From assembly GCA_945829225.1 (NCBI GenBank), contig CALZTY010000022.1:1-37311 (forward strand): a stretch of 37,311 bases of DNA, read 5' to 3'. The notes beneath the pieces were generated by a model. The model worked only from the letters and a program-made list of their open reading frames with translations. It did no database searches and was not told the DNA's origin. The DNA comes from an uncultured Bacteroidales bacterium (GTDB taxonomy: Bacteria; Bacteroidota; Bacteroidia; Bacteroidales; Muribaculaceae). Positions 1 to 7,199 of this stretch are shown piece after piece (within the stretch, counting starts at the first letter, position 1; each line of letters opens with the position of its first letter). The position numbers and the translations under genes were made by a program.

Positions 1-448
1 TCCAGGCACCACGAAGGTAGAGAACTCTGGAAACTCTCAGCGTTTTATCTTTGAGATTAACTGTAAATAAATACTCACTACCATCGGCACTAAGATACCA
101 ATTCCGTTGATTTTTTTGAACAATCTCTAAATCTGTGGTTCCAACTTGTGAAGTGAGATTCCAATCACCATTTCCATCAGGAGCGCCTAAAGAAGCGCCA
201 GCATTCCATCCAGTCAACTCCTTATAAAAGCGAAAATATACATTTCCATTGAGTTTAAATGTACCTTCAAAGACATTTTCGCTAACTTTATTCAATTTGT
301 ACTTTTGATAGTATGAGGCATTGTCTGAATTTGGTTCTGTCCAATCACCTAATTCTGAGCCGGAGCCAACAATGTAGATGTAATCCTGAGCCTGAGCCGA
401 ATAGGCGCAAGCGAGGAATGCCAAAAGAAAAAGTAATATTTTCTTCAT
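1..448 (-). CDS. Secreted protein of unknown function, cut by the window edge
   Basis: An open frame runs from an ATG at 448 to the left edge without a stop, giving 149 visible residues; the C-terminus lies outside. Residues 1-20 form a clear Sec signal peptide (MKKILLFLLAFLACAYSAQA, cleavage before Q21). The mature part is rich in aromatic and polar residues and carries two similar openings, DYIYIVGSGSELGDW near residue 22 and VLYLRGAW at the visible end, which suggests repeated beta-sandwich domains of the kind seen in Bacteroidota secreted or SusE/F-like starch-binding proteins. This family link is inference from pattern only. The gene is much more AT-rich than its neighbours, with many AAA/TTT/TTA codons, so it may be recently acquired or simply an exported surface protein with relaxed composition. 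A -7 element lies about 70 bp upstream. Confidence 0.8.
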   Translation of the reverse strand, partial: MKKILLFLLAFLACAYSAQAQDYIYIVGSGSELGDWTEPNSDNASYYQKYKLNKVSENVFEGTFKLNGNVYFRFYKELTGWNAGASLGAPDGNGDWNLTSQVGTTDLEIVQKNQRNWYLSADGSEYLFTVNLKDKTLRVSRVLYLRGAW

Positions 449-518
449 GTTATTAAAAATTTTAAGGTTTAAAAAATATGAATAATCTCTATGTAAAAAT
501 TCTCTATGGAAAACGGCG

Positions 519-526
519 CAAAGGTA
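519..526 (-). promoter_or_regulatory. Bacteroidota -7 element of the secreted-protein gene
   Basis: On the minus strand the sequence reads TACCTTTG, an exact match to TAnnTTTG, about 70 bp upstream of the ATG at 448. No clear TTTG -33 element lies 20 bp upstream. Confidence 0.55.
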
Positions 527-610
527 AGCATTTTTGCGATACGATGTGCCGAAAGGGCGTTAAAGTTTGTTAATATCAATTAGGAGTGGCGGCTTAGATA
601 GGAATGGGCG

Positions 611-884
611 TTTGCAACCCTTCCAGGGTTGTACGTGGCTTGGGGCATGTACCCCAGGGAGGGCTTCGCCCACCCTGGGGTTAGTGATGATGAGACCCCT
701 CCAGGGTCTTCTTACCCACCCTGGGGTTAGTGATGATGAGCCCTCCAGGGTCTTCTCGCTACGTAGACCCCGGCGGGGTCTCAATGTGTGTAACCCCTGG
801 GTGGGCGCGCATGCCGAAAGGCATCGCGAACTCCCTGGGGTCCCCGAGATGATAAGGGCGATCAACCCCGGAGGTGGTTGCAAA
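611..884. repeat. Hairpin-rich interspersed repeat bounded by TTTGCAACC / GGTTGCAAA
   Basis: This non-coding, G+C-rich block begins with TTTGCAACC (611-619) and ends with its exact reverse complement GGTTGCAAA (876-884). Inside are small hairpins: CAACCC-TTCCA-GGGTTG (615-631), TGGGG-CATGTA-CCCCA (641-656), GACCC-CTCCA-GGGTC (694-708), AGACCCC-GGC-GGGGTCT (765-781) and CAACC/GGTTG (863-880). A 26-bp stretch is repeated directly at 669-694 and 715-740. Open frames in this block on both strands are by-products of the repeat and are not called as genes. The right half is homologous to a second copy near 10.3 kb. Confidence 0.8.
669..740. repeat. Direct 26-bp repeat with 46-bp period
   Basis: Positions 669-694 and 715-740 are identical (beginning CCCACCCTGGGGTTAG and ending GATGATGAG). 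Each is followed by a variant of CCCTCCAGGGTCTTCT, so the repeating unit is about 46 bp, present nearly twice. Confidence 0.85.
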
Positions 885-886
885 TC
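761..886 (-). repeat. Interspersed repeat, copy 1 (minus orientation)
   Basis: The reverse complement of this stretch aligns nearly end to end, with a few 1-2 base gaps, to 10307-10432. Shared landmarks in order are GCAACCAC, TCC-GG-TTG, GATGCC, TTACACA, ATTGAGACCCCGCCGGGGTC and TACG. The 17-bp palindrome AGACCCCGGCGGGGTCT (765-781) is the best conserved part. Confidence 0.75.
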
Positions 887-999
887 GGCTTATAGGGAAA
901 CCATAAACATTATGTGCTTGCTTATGTGATTATTTATTTGTTACTTTGTGGCTCCATTCAGGTATATGAGTCATACACATTAATATATATAGCACACTC

Positions 1000-3057
1000 A
1001 TGAGTACGGAGATTTATAATTTTGACATAGTGGTGGACCGCCACGACACTTGCGCGACCAAAATCGAGGAAATGGATAACCGCTTCGGGCGGCACGACTT
1101 GCTGCCGCTGTGGATAGCGGATATGGACTTCGAGGCTTGTCCATGCATCATTGATGCCCTGCGGCGGCGCCTCGACCATGCGGTGCTGGGCTACACGACG
1201 GTGCCTGAGGAGTTTTGGCAGAGCATCACCGGATGGCTTCAGCGGCGCCACGGCTGGGCTGTGGACAGCGAGGAGGTGACGTTCATGCCAGGATTGAAGA
1301 AGGCTCTGAGCCTGTGTATCAACTACTTCAGCCGACCCGGCGACAATGTGGTGATACAGCCGCCGGTGTATCACTCCTTCCGCAGCGTCATTGAGGGCAA
1401 CGGGCGCAGGGTGGTCACCAATCCGCTCGTCGCCGATGCCCGAGGCAGGTATAGCATGGACTTGGAGGGCTTGGAGGCGGTGATCGAGCGCCATCAGCCG
1501 TCGATGATGATAGTGTGTAACCCCCACAATCCCATAGGAATACAATGGAGCGCCGAGACGTTGCGGCGCCTTGTCGACATATGTGCCGACAGGGGCGTGA
1601 CGTTCATCTCCGACGAGATATACGGCGATATGATGCTGGCGGGCAAGCGCCATATACCCACCGCATCGGTGTCGGAACGTGCTGCCGCCACGGTGGTGAC
1701 CCTGGGTGCGCCGTCGAAGACCTTCAACATCCCAGGTATAGTGAGCGCCTGGGCAGTGGTGAAGTCGGCGAGCCTGCGCGAGCCGTTCTACAACTGGCTG
1801 TCGGCGAGCGAATTCAACACGCCGCCGATAGCGGCGATGGTAGCCACGCAAGCCGCCTACAGCCGGGGAGAGGCGTGGCTCGACCAAGCGCTGGCATACT
1901 TGCAGGGCAATGTGGAGATGGTGGAGAAATACCTCGGCGAGCAACTGCCGGGGCTGTCGATGACGGTGCCCGATGCCTCCTTTGCCGTGTGGCTCGACTT
2001 CCGCAGCCTGGGCATGTCGCAGGAGCGACTGGTGGAGATGCTGGTCAATCGCTGCCACCTGGCGCTCAGCGACGGGGTGTCGTTTGGCGCTGAAGGCGAG
2101 GGATTTATGCGCATGAATATCGGAGTGCCGCGCACCATACTGCGCGAGGCTCTCGAGCGCCTGCGCCGGGGCATCGAGGCGATGCACCAGCCGGCAGACG
2201 AGGCAGCGGCAATCGCCGGCATCCCCTTTGTCAAGATGCAAGGCTTGGGCAACAACTTCGTGGTAGTGGACTGCATGGAGCGCCACCTGGAGGGGCTATC
2301 CACCCTCGCCGTGGAGATGAGCCGCCGCCACACCGGCATGGATACCGATGGCATCATCATCGTGCTGCCGTCGGAAGTCGCCGACTGCCGCATGCGCATC
2401 TTCAATGCCGACGGCTCGGAAGCGCAGATGTGTGGCAACGGCATACGCTGCGTGGCTAAATATGTGTATGACAGCAAATTAGTGGGCAAGCAGGGCATGA
2501 GCATCGAGACCCTCAGCGGCATCAAGCACGTGGAGGTGCACTGTGGCATCGACGGGCTGGTGGATACCGTCACCGTGGATATGGGCGTGCCGCAGACGGC
2601 AGCCGAGGCGGTGCCGGTGTGCTGCGCGGGCGAGGCGCTGATAGACAGCGAGGTGGATGTTGCCGGCAGGCGAGTGCGCCTCACCGCCGTATCGGTGGGC
2701 AACCCCCATGGGGTGGTCTTTGTCGACAATTTCAGCGACGAGATGGTCAGCGGCATGGGACCGCAATTAGAGCGCCACGCCATATGGCCCGAGCGTGCCA
2801 ACATCGAGTTTGTGCGCGTGGATGCGCCCGATGCCCTGTCGGTGCGCACCTGGGAGCGTGGCGCCGGCGAGACCATGGCATGCGGCACCGGCGCCTGCGC
2901 GGCAGCGACCGCCGCAGTGCTCACCGGGCGCGCCACATGGCCCATGACAGTGCGCCTGGTGGGTGGCAACCTGCATATTGACTGCGCGGACGGGCACCTG
3001 CTGATGACCGGACCGGCGACGACGCTCTACACCGGCACACACTGGGGTGGATGTTAA
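1000..3057 (+). CDS. dapF: Fusion of MalY/PatB-type PLP C-S lyase/aminotransferase with diaminopimelate epimerase
   Basis: This 685-residue protein joins two enzymes. Residues about 1-395 are a class I/II aminotransferase-fold PLP enzyme of the MalY/PatB (cystathionine beta-lyase) branch: early LPLWIADMDF motif, NPHNPIG, SDEIYGD, and the PLP lysine K240 in APSKTFNIPG. Residues about 408-685 are DapF, which interconverts LL- and meso-diaminopimelate for lysine and peptidoglycan; it starts IPFVKMQGLGNNFVVVD and has both catalytic cysteines, C478 in MCGNGIRC and C628 in ACGTGACA. The linker is only about 12 residues and there is no stop, frameshift or internal start between the parts. The first half could act as a C-S lyase or an aminotransferase; DAP pathways of other bacteria use a distinct aminotransferase, DapL, which this half does not obviously match. 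A weak -7-like TTACTTTG lies at 941-948. Confidence 0.92.
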   Translation: MSTEIYNFDIVVDRHDTCATKIEEMDNRFGRHDLLPLWIADMDFEACPCIIDALRRRLDHAVLGYTTVPEEFWQSITGWLQRRHGWAVDSEEVTFMPGLKKALSLCINYFSRPGDNVVIQPPVYHSFRSVIEGNGRRVVTNPLVADARGRYSMDLEGLEAVIERHQPSMMIVCNPHNPIGIQWSAETLRRLVDICADRGVTFISDEIYGDMMLAGKRHIPTASVSERAAATVVTLGAPSKTFNIPGIVSAWAVVKSASLREPFYNWLSASEFNTPPIAAMVATQAAYSRGEAWLDQALAYLQGNVEMVEKYLGEQLPGLSMTVPDASFAVWLDFRSLGMSQERLVEMLVNRCHLALSDGVSFGAEGEGFMRMNIGVPRTILREALERLRRGIEAMHQPADEAAAIAGIPFVKMQGLGNNFVVVDCMERHLEGLSTLAVEMSRRHTGMDTDGIIIVLPSEVADCRMRIFNADGSEAQMCGNGIRCVAKYVYDSKLVGKQGMSIETLSGIKHVEVHCGIDGLVDTVTVDMGVPQTAAEAVPVCCAGEALIDSEVDVAGRRVRLTAVSVGNPHGVVFVDNFSDEMVSGMGPQLERHAIWPERANIEFVRVDAPDALSVRTWERGAGETMACGTGACAAATAAVLTGRATWPMTVRLVGGNLHIDCADGHLLMTGPATTLYTGTHWGGC

Positions 3058-3116
3058 AGTTAGTTAAAGTTTTAGACTCGACACAGGAGAACGGCGTGTG
3101 GGTGAAGAAAAATTCG

Positions 3117-3124
3117 TACCTTTG
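3117..3124 (+). promoter_or_regulatory. Promoter -7 element of rplU-rpmA
   Basis: TACCTTTG matches the Bacteroidota consensus exactly, followed by GCC and a leader of about 90 nt before the rplU ATG at 3223. Two GTTAAAG motifs lie upstream (around 3054-3070). Confidence 0.7.
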
Positions 3125-3146
3125 CCACGCATTTTCCGTCACGGGC

Positions 3147-3209
3147 ATGGACAAGCGCGTGTACATTGCCTCGGCAGTGGCAGCCGCCCGGCGGGTTAAC
3201 AATTTATAA
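3147..3209 (+). CDS. Possible 20-aa leader peptide upstream of rplU
   Basis: A short frame in the rplU leader reads [20 protein letters not shown] and stops 13 nt before the rplU start. It starts about 16 nt after the predicted transcription start. Ala/Arg-rich content and the nearby GC-rich stretch could allow translation-linked control of the ribosomal operon, but nothing proves translation, and a short frame of this size is expected by chance. Confidence 0.2.
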   Translation: MDKRVYIASAVAAARRVNNL

Positions 3210-3222
3210 TCAACAAATTATA

Positions 3223-3543
3223 ATGTACGTTATCGTAGAAATTCAGGGTCAGCAGTTCAAGGCAGAAAAGGACCGCTTCCTGTATGTACACTACCTCGGC
3301 GACGAAGTCAAGGACGGACAGACGGTAGAATTTGACCGTGTGCTGCTCGTTGACGCCGATGGTGCCGTAAAGGTCGGCGCACCCCTCGTTGAGGGCGCAA
3401 AAGTAGTATGCGAGGTAGAGAAATCCCTCGTAAAAGGTGACAAGGTGATTGTGTTCAAGAAGAAACGCCGCAAAGGCTATCGTCGCAAGAACGGTCATCG
3501 CCAGTATTTCACCAAAGTTGTTATTAAAGACGTAGTCGCTTAA
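3223..3543 (+). CDS. rplU: 50S ribosomal protein L21
   Basis: The 106-residue product starts [16 protein letters not shown], the typical L21 opening, and ends with the basic [16 protein letters not shown] tract that contacts 23S rRNA. Length matches the family (about 103). An in-frame ATG at 3166 would add 19 residues unlike any L21 and lies within the leader, so 3223 is the start. It is followed 21 nt later by rpmA, the universal L21-L27 pair, and is expressed from the promoter at 3117-3124. Confidence 0.97.
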   Translation: MYVIVEIQGQQFKAEKDRFLYVHYLGDEVKDGQTVEFDRVLLVDADGAVKVGAPLVEGAKVVCEVEKSLVKGDKVIVFKKKRRKGYRRKNGHRQYFTKVVIKDVVA

Positions 3544-3564
3544 CCCCTTAAAAATCAGAAAGAA

Positions 3565-3828
3565 ATGGCACATAAAAAAGGTGTCGGTAGTTCGAAGAAC
3601 GGCCGTGAATCAGAAAGCAAACGTTTAGGTGTCAAGATTTTTGGTGGTCAGTTTGCCAAGGCAGGCAACATCATCAAGCGTCAGCGTGGCACCGCCCATC
3701 ACCCGGGCCTCAATGTGGGTCTCGGCAAGGATCACACCATCTATGCCCTCATCGACGGCATCGTAGTGTTCACCGAGGGTCGCAATGGTCGCAAGTTTAT
3801 CAACGTAAAACCTGTAGGCGAGGCATAA
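3565..3828 (+). CDS. rpmA: 50S ribosomal protein L27
   Basis: This 87-residue protein starts [24 protein letters not shown], the standard L27 N-terminus that reaches toward the peptidyl transferase centre. It lacks the N-terminal extension cleaved by Prp protease in Firmicutes. It is second in the rplU-rpmA operon and is followed by an intrinsic terminator. Confidence 0.97.
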   Translation: MAHKKGVGSSKNGRESESKRLGVKIFGGQFAKAGNIIKRQRGTAHHPGLNVGLGKDHTIYALIDGIVVFTEGRNGRKFINVKPVGEA

Positions 3829-3856
3829 GCCGGTCTACACGACCATAACAACACGG

Positions 3857-3892
3857 CAAGCCGCTCCCGTCACGGGGGTGGCTTGTTTGTTT
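3857..3892 (+). terminator. Rho-independent terminator of rplU-rpmA
   Basis: The stem CAAGCC-GCTCCCG pairs with CGGGGGT-GGCTTG (3857-3885, one G-U and one U-G pair) around a three-base loop and runs into TTTGTTTTGT. It lies 29 nt after the rpmA stop. Confidence 0.8.
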
Positions 3893-4002
3893 TGTGTCCC
3901 CGGCGAGGAGTCAGACTATTAAATCGGGTAAACGTTAAAAAAATTGCGTTAAAATTTGGGCTAATTAACCTCATAGGGAGTACAATTATGCTCAGGAGAT
4001 GT

Positions 4003-4010
4003 TAACTTTG
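4003..4010 (+). promoter_or_regulatory. Promoter -7 element of the DegP-like protease gene
   Basis: TAACTTTG matches the -7 consensus. Transcription should begin near 4017, leaving a leader of only about 8 nt for the first ATG (4025) or about 23 nt for the second (4040). Confidence 0.65.
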
Positions 4011-4024
4011 CGTCCAAAATCACA

Positions 4025-5506
4025 ATGTCAATAAAAACTATGAACACCAAGACATTAATCGTAGCGGTAGCCGCCATGTGCTGCGCCGCACCACAGGGCG
4101 AAGCATCAGCGCCCATCTCACAGGAGGATTTCATTAACGTATCGGCATCGACGGTCAACGGCGTGGTGTCGGTCAAGAGTTATGCGGCAATCCGACAGCC
4201 TAATCGCCGGCAGTACAACCCGTTCTACGACGACCCGTTGTTTCAATACTTCTTTGGCAACCCACAGCCCCAGCAGCCCCAGCCACGCCAGCGCATGGAT
4301 GGCGATGAGCCCCAACAACAACAGCGCCAGATAGGCTTGGGCTCGGGCGTCATCATCTCCTCCGACGGCTATATCGTCACCAACAACCACGTGGTCGAGG
4401 GCGCCGACCGCCTCGAGGTGGTGCTCAATGACAATCGCAACTATGCCGCCACCATAGTGGGCACCGACGAGACCACCGACCTGGCGCTCATCAAGGTGGA
4501 CGGCGTCAACGACCTCCACGCCATCCCCATGGGCGACAGCGATAGCCTCAAGGTGGGCGAGTGGGTGCTCGCCGTGGGCAATCCCTTCGGCTTCACCTCG
4601 TCGGTGACCGCCGGCATCGTGAGCGCCAAGGCACGCAACATCTCGGCACTCACCGGGGTATCGGCACATGGAGGCATCGAGTCGTACATACAGACCGACG
4701 CCGCCGTCAATGCCGGCAACTCGGGCGGCGCGCTGGTGAACCTGCGCGGCGAGTTGGTGGGCATCAATGCCGCTATCTACTCAAATACAGGCACTTATGC
4801 CGGGTGCTCCTTTGCCATCCCTACAGCCATAGTGCGCAAAGTCACCGACGACCTGCGCCAATACGGCGCCGTGCAGCGCGCCTTCCTCAATATCACCTTC
4901 CGCGAACTCACTCCCGAATTGATTGAGGAGCAAAATATTAGGGGTGTAAATCGAGGTATCTATGTAGAGGAAGTGCAGGACCGCAGCGCCGCTCGCGAGG
5001 CAGGCATACGCCACGGCGACGTCATCATTGCTATTGATGGCGTAGAGGTGACCGGCACGGCGAGCATCCAGGAAATCATGGCTCGCCTGAGCCCCGGCAA
5101 CACCGTGACCATGGTGTATGTGCGCGACGGCAAACGCAACGAGTGCTCGGTGACCCTGCGCAATCGCGATGGCAACACCAACCTCACCGCAGCAAACGCC
5201 TCTACATTCAACGAACTCATGGGCGCCGACTTTACAGCCGCCGGCGAGGAGTTGCTCAACCAACTGGAACTCTCGCGCGGTGTGCAGGTGAGCATCACCG
5301 GCAACGGGCGCTTCAGCGATGCCGGGGTGCGCGACGGCTTTGTCATCACAGCCATCAACAATGTGCGCGTGTCGGCTCCTGAAGACATCGAGAAGATATA
5401 CAAGGCGGTGCGCAGCAGCGGAGCCGCCGACGAGCAGGTGCTCTTCATCAGCGGTATCTATCCCTCGGGCAAGCGTGCCCACTATGCCGTCGACATAGCC
5501 GAGTGA
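4025..5506 (+). CDS. degQ: Periplasmic serine protease/chaperone of the HtrA/DegP/DegQ family
   Basis: The 493-residue protein has an N-terminal signal peptide (cleaved near ASA at about residues 27-29), a trypsin-like domain with triad H122 (NNHVVEGA), D152 (TTDLALI) and S233 (NAGNSGGAL), then two PDZ domains (about 280-375 and 395-490). It degrades or refolds misfolded envelope proteins. A Q/P-rich insert (about 75-100) follows NPFYDDPLFQYFFG, the flexible LA-loop region typical of DegP-like oligomers. Either ATG 4025 or ATG 4040 could be the start; the second gives a more usual signal peptide (MNTKTLIVAVAAM). Gene symbol is by family; degP would serve equally. It stands alone, with its own promoter. 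Confidence 0.93.
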   Translation: MSIKTMNTKTLIVAVAAMCCAAPQGEASAPISQEDFINVSASTVNGVVSVKSYAAIRQPNRRQYNPFYDDPLFQYFFGNPQPQQPQPRQRMDGDEPQQQQRQIGLGSGVIISSDGYIVTNNHVVEGADRLEVVLNDNRNYAATIVGTDETTDLALIKVDGVNDLHAIPMGDSDSLKVGEWVLAVGNPFGFTSSVTAGIVSAKARNISALTGVSAHGGIESYIQTDAAVNAGNSGGALVNLRGELVGINAAIYSNTGTYAGCSFAIPTAIVRKVTDDLRQYGAVQRAFLNITFRELTPELIEEQNIRGVNRGIYVEEVQDRSAAREAGIRHGDVIIAIDGVEVTGTASIQEIMARLSPGNTVTMVYVRDGKRNECSVTLRNRDGNTNLTAANASTFNELMGADFTAAGEELLNQLELSRGVQVSITGNGRFSDAGVRDGFVITAINNVRVSAPEDIEKIYKAVRSSGAADEQVLFISGIYPSGKRAHYAVDIAE

Positions 5507-5538
5507 CGCGGAAATACGCCTGTAGCCGTTAACAAATG

Positions 5539-5569
5539 TTGCAGATACGATAAAAAAATCGTACCTTTG
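5539..5569 (+). promoter_or_regulatory. Promoter of the manA cluster, possibly leaderless
   Basis: A -33-type TTG (5539-5541) is followed by exactly 20 bp and TACCTTTG (5562-5569). Only five bases separate this element from the manA ATG at 5575, so the mRNA would begin at or within a few bases of the start codon. Confidence 0.7.
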
Positions 5570-5574
5570 CCCCG

Positions 5575-6519
5575 ATGTTACCATTTTTGCTCACACCATA
5601 TCTGAAGAAAGTGCTCTGGGGCGGCAGCGCATTGGCGCCGTTCAAGGGGCTTCCCGCCCATCTCGACCATATCGGCGAGAGCTGGGAGGTGTCGGCAATG
5701 CCCGGCTGCGAGTCGGTGGTAGCATCGGGACCCCACGAGGGTATGACGCTCCTGGAACTGTGCCGATTGCATGGCAAAGAGTTGATGGGCAAGGCGGTAT
5801 ATGAGAGCACCGGGGGCGAATTTCCGCTATTGGTGAAGTTTATCGATGCCGCCGACGACCTGTCGGTGCAGGTGCACCCGGGCGATGAGTTGGCGCGACG
5901 TCGCCATGGCTGCGCGGGCAAATGCGAGATGTGGTACATCCTGCACTCCCACCCCGGCACGCGCCTCGGCGCCGGACTTCGCGAGCCGTTGACCCCCGAG
6001 GACTTTGAGCGCCGCGTGAGCGACGGCACCTTCGGCGACGCCATCGAGTGGTACGAGACCAGCCCCGGCGACATCTTCTATCTGCCGGCAGGTCGCGTCC
6101 ACGCTATCGGCGCCGGGAATATGCTCCTCGAGGTGCAACAGCCCAGTGACATCACCTATCGCATCTACGACTACAACCGCCGCGACGATGCCGGCAACCT
6201 GCGCCCGTTGCATATCGACCACGCGCGCGACGCCATTGACTTCTCCATCGCCAACACATATCGCGTAAGTGCCGATGGCGACACCCTGCTGAGGTCGGAG
6301 CACTTCACCGTGCAACGCATAGATGTCGCATCCGACAAGCCATATGACTTGCATCGCGAGTGCTTCACCGCGCTGATGTGCATCGCCGGCGAGGCGACAG
6401 TGGCTACCGCCGACGGCTCGTGCAGCCTCACGCTGCAATGTGGTCACTCAATGATTGTCCCCGCCGATACCGCTGTGGTCATATCGGGCACGGCGACCAT
6501 AATAACAGCAATTCCCTGA
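5575..6519 (+). CDS. manA: Type I mannose-6-phosphate isomerase
   Basis: This 314-residue cupin enzyme interconverts fructose-6-phosphate and mannose-6-phosphate, feeding GDP-mannose/GDP-fucose glycans. It is the short form found in Bacillus and Bacteroidota. The zinc ligands are all visible: Q99 and H101 in SVQVHPGDE, E118 in KCEMWYIL and H176 in PAGRVHAIG; the N-terminal LTPYLKKVLWGG is typical. The start is fixed by the family N-terminus and by the promoter immediately upstream. It is the first of four closely packed genes (6 nt to ftsE). Confidence 0.95.
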   Translation: MLPFLLTPYLKKVLWGGSALAPFKGLPAHLDHIGESWEVSAMPGCESVVASGPHEGMTLLELCRLHGKELMGKAVYESTGGEFPLLVKFIDAADDLSVQVHPGDELARRRHGCAGKCEMWYILHSHPGTRLGAGLREPLTPEDFERRVSDGTFGDAIEWYETSPGDIFYLPAGRVHAIGAGNMLLEVQQPSDITYRIYDYNRRDDAGNLRPLHIDHARDAIDFSIANTYRVSADGDTLLRSEHFTVQRIDVASDKPYDLHRECFTALMCIAGEATVATADGSCSLTLQCGHSMIVPADTAVVISGTATIITAIP

Positions 6520-6525
6520 CAATCA

Positions 6526-7188
6526 ATGGCAATAATCGAGTATAACAACGTACAAATCCTGCGCAAGGAGCACGTGGTGCTTAAGGACGTGACATTCAGC
6601 CTCGCCGAGGGCGAGTTTGTCTACCTCACCGGCAAAGTCGGCTCGGGCAAGAGTTCGCTGATGAAATCCATCTATGCCGAGGTGCCCATCACCGAGGGCG
6701 AGGCGCGTGTCTTCGACTACGACCTGCCCACAATCCGCCGTCGCGACATTCCCTACCTGCGTCGTCGCATCGGCATCGTGTTCCAGGACTTCCAGTTGCT
6801 CACCGACCGCTCGGTATTTGCCAATCTCGAGTTTGTGCTGAAAGCCACCGGGTGGACCGATGCCGCGGCGCGAAACGAGCGCATCGAGGAGGTGATGAAG
6901 CGAGTGGGCATGACCAATAAGTCATACAAGATGCCCCACGAACTGTCGGGAGGCGAGCAGCAGCGAGTGGTAATAGCCCGCGCCTTGCTCAACAACCCCG
7001 ACCTCATCCTTGCCGACGAGCCCACCGGCAACCTCGACCCCGAGACCGGGGCACGCATCGTGGAGCATCTCCACGACATCGCCGCTGCCGGCACCGCCGT
7101 CATTATGGCAACGCACAATATGCAGTTGCTGGAGGCGTATGCCGGACGTACCATGCATATAGAAGCCAAAAAACTTATAACCGACTAA
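6526..7188 (+). CDS. ftsE: FtsE-like ABC transporter ATPase (cell division)
   Basis: The 220-residue ATPase has Walker A GKVGSGKS (36-43), Q-loop VFQDFQLL (85-92), signature LSGGEQ (140-145), Walker B ILADEP (161-166) and switch H197. FtsE with membrane partner FtsX controls peptidoglycan hydrolases at the septum. The sequence fits FtsE ([25 protein letters not shown] region) better than LolD, but these subfamilies are close. No ftsX is in the window; in this phylum the two genes are often apart. It sits 6 nt after manA and 11 nt before the aspartate kinase gene. Confidence 0.9.
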   Translation: MAIIEYNNVQILRKEHVVLKDVTFSLAEGEFVYLTGKVGSGKSSLMKSIYAEVPITEGEARVFDYDLPTIRRRDIPYLRRRIGIVFQDFQLLTDRSVFANLEFVLKATGWTDAAARNERIEEVMKRVGMTNKSYKMPHELSGGEQQRVVIARALLNNPDLILADEPTGNLDPETGARIVEHLHDIAAAGTAVIMATHNMQLLEAYAGRTMHIEAKKLITD

Positions 7189-7199
7189 CCAACAGATAG

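Noticed and set aside
611-884. CRISPR array
   Set aside because: The direct repeat occurs only about twice, with no regular unique spacers and no cas genes.
567-929. Overlapping frames on both strands of about 110-120 aa
   Set aside because: They are read through the hairpin repeats; the amino acid repeats simply copy the DNA repeats.
958-2286. 442-aa frame on the minus strand opposite the PatB-DapF gene
   Set aside because: Mirror frame of a G+C-rich gene; His/Arg-rich with no motif or promoter, while the plus strand encodes intact enzymes.
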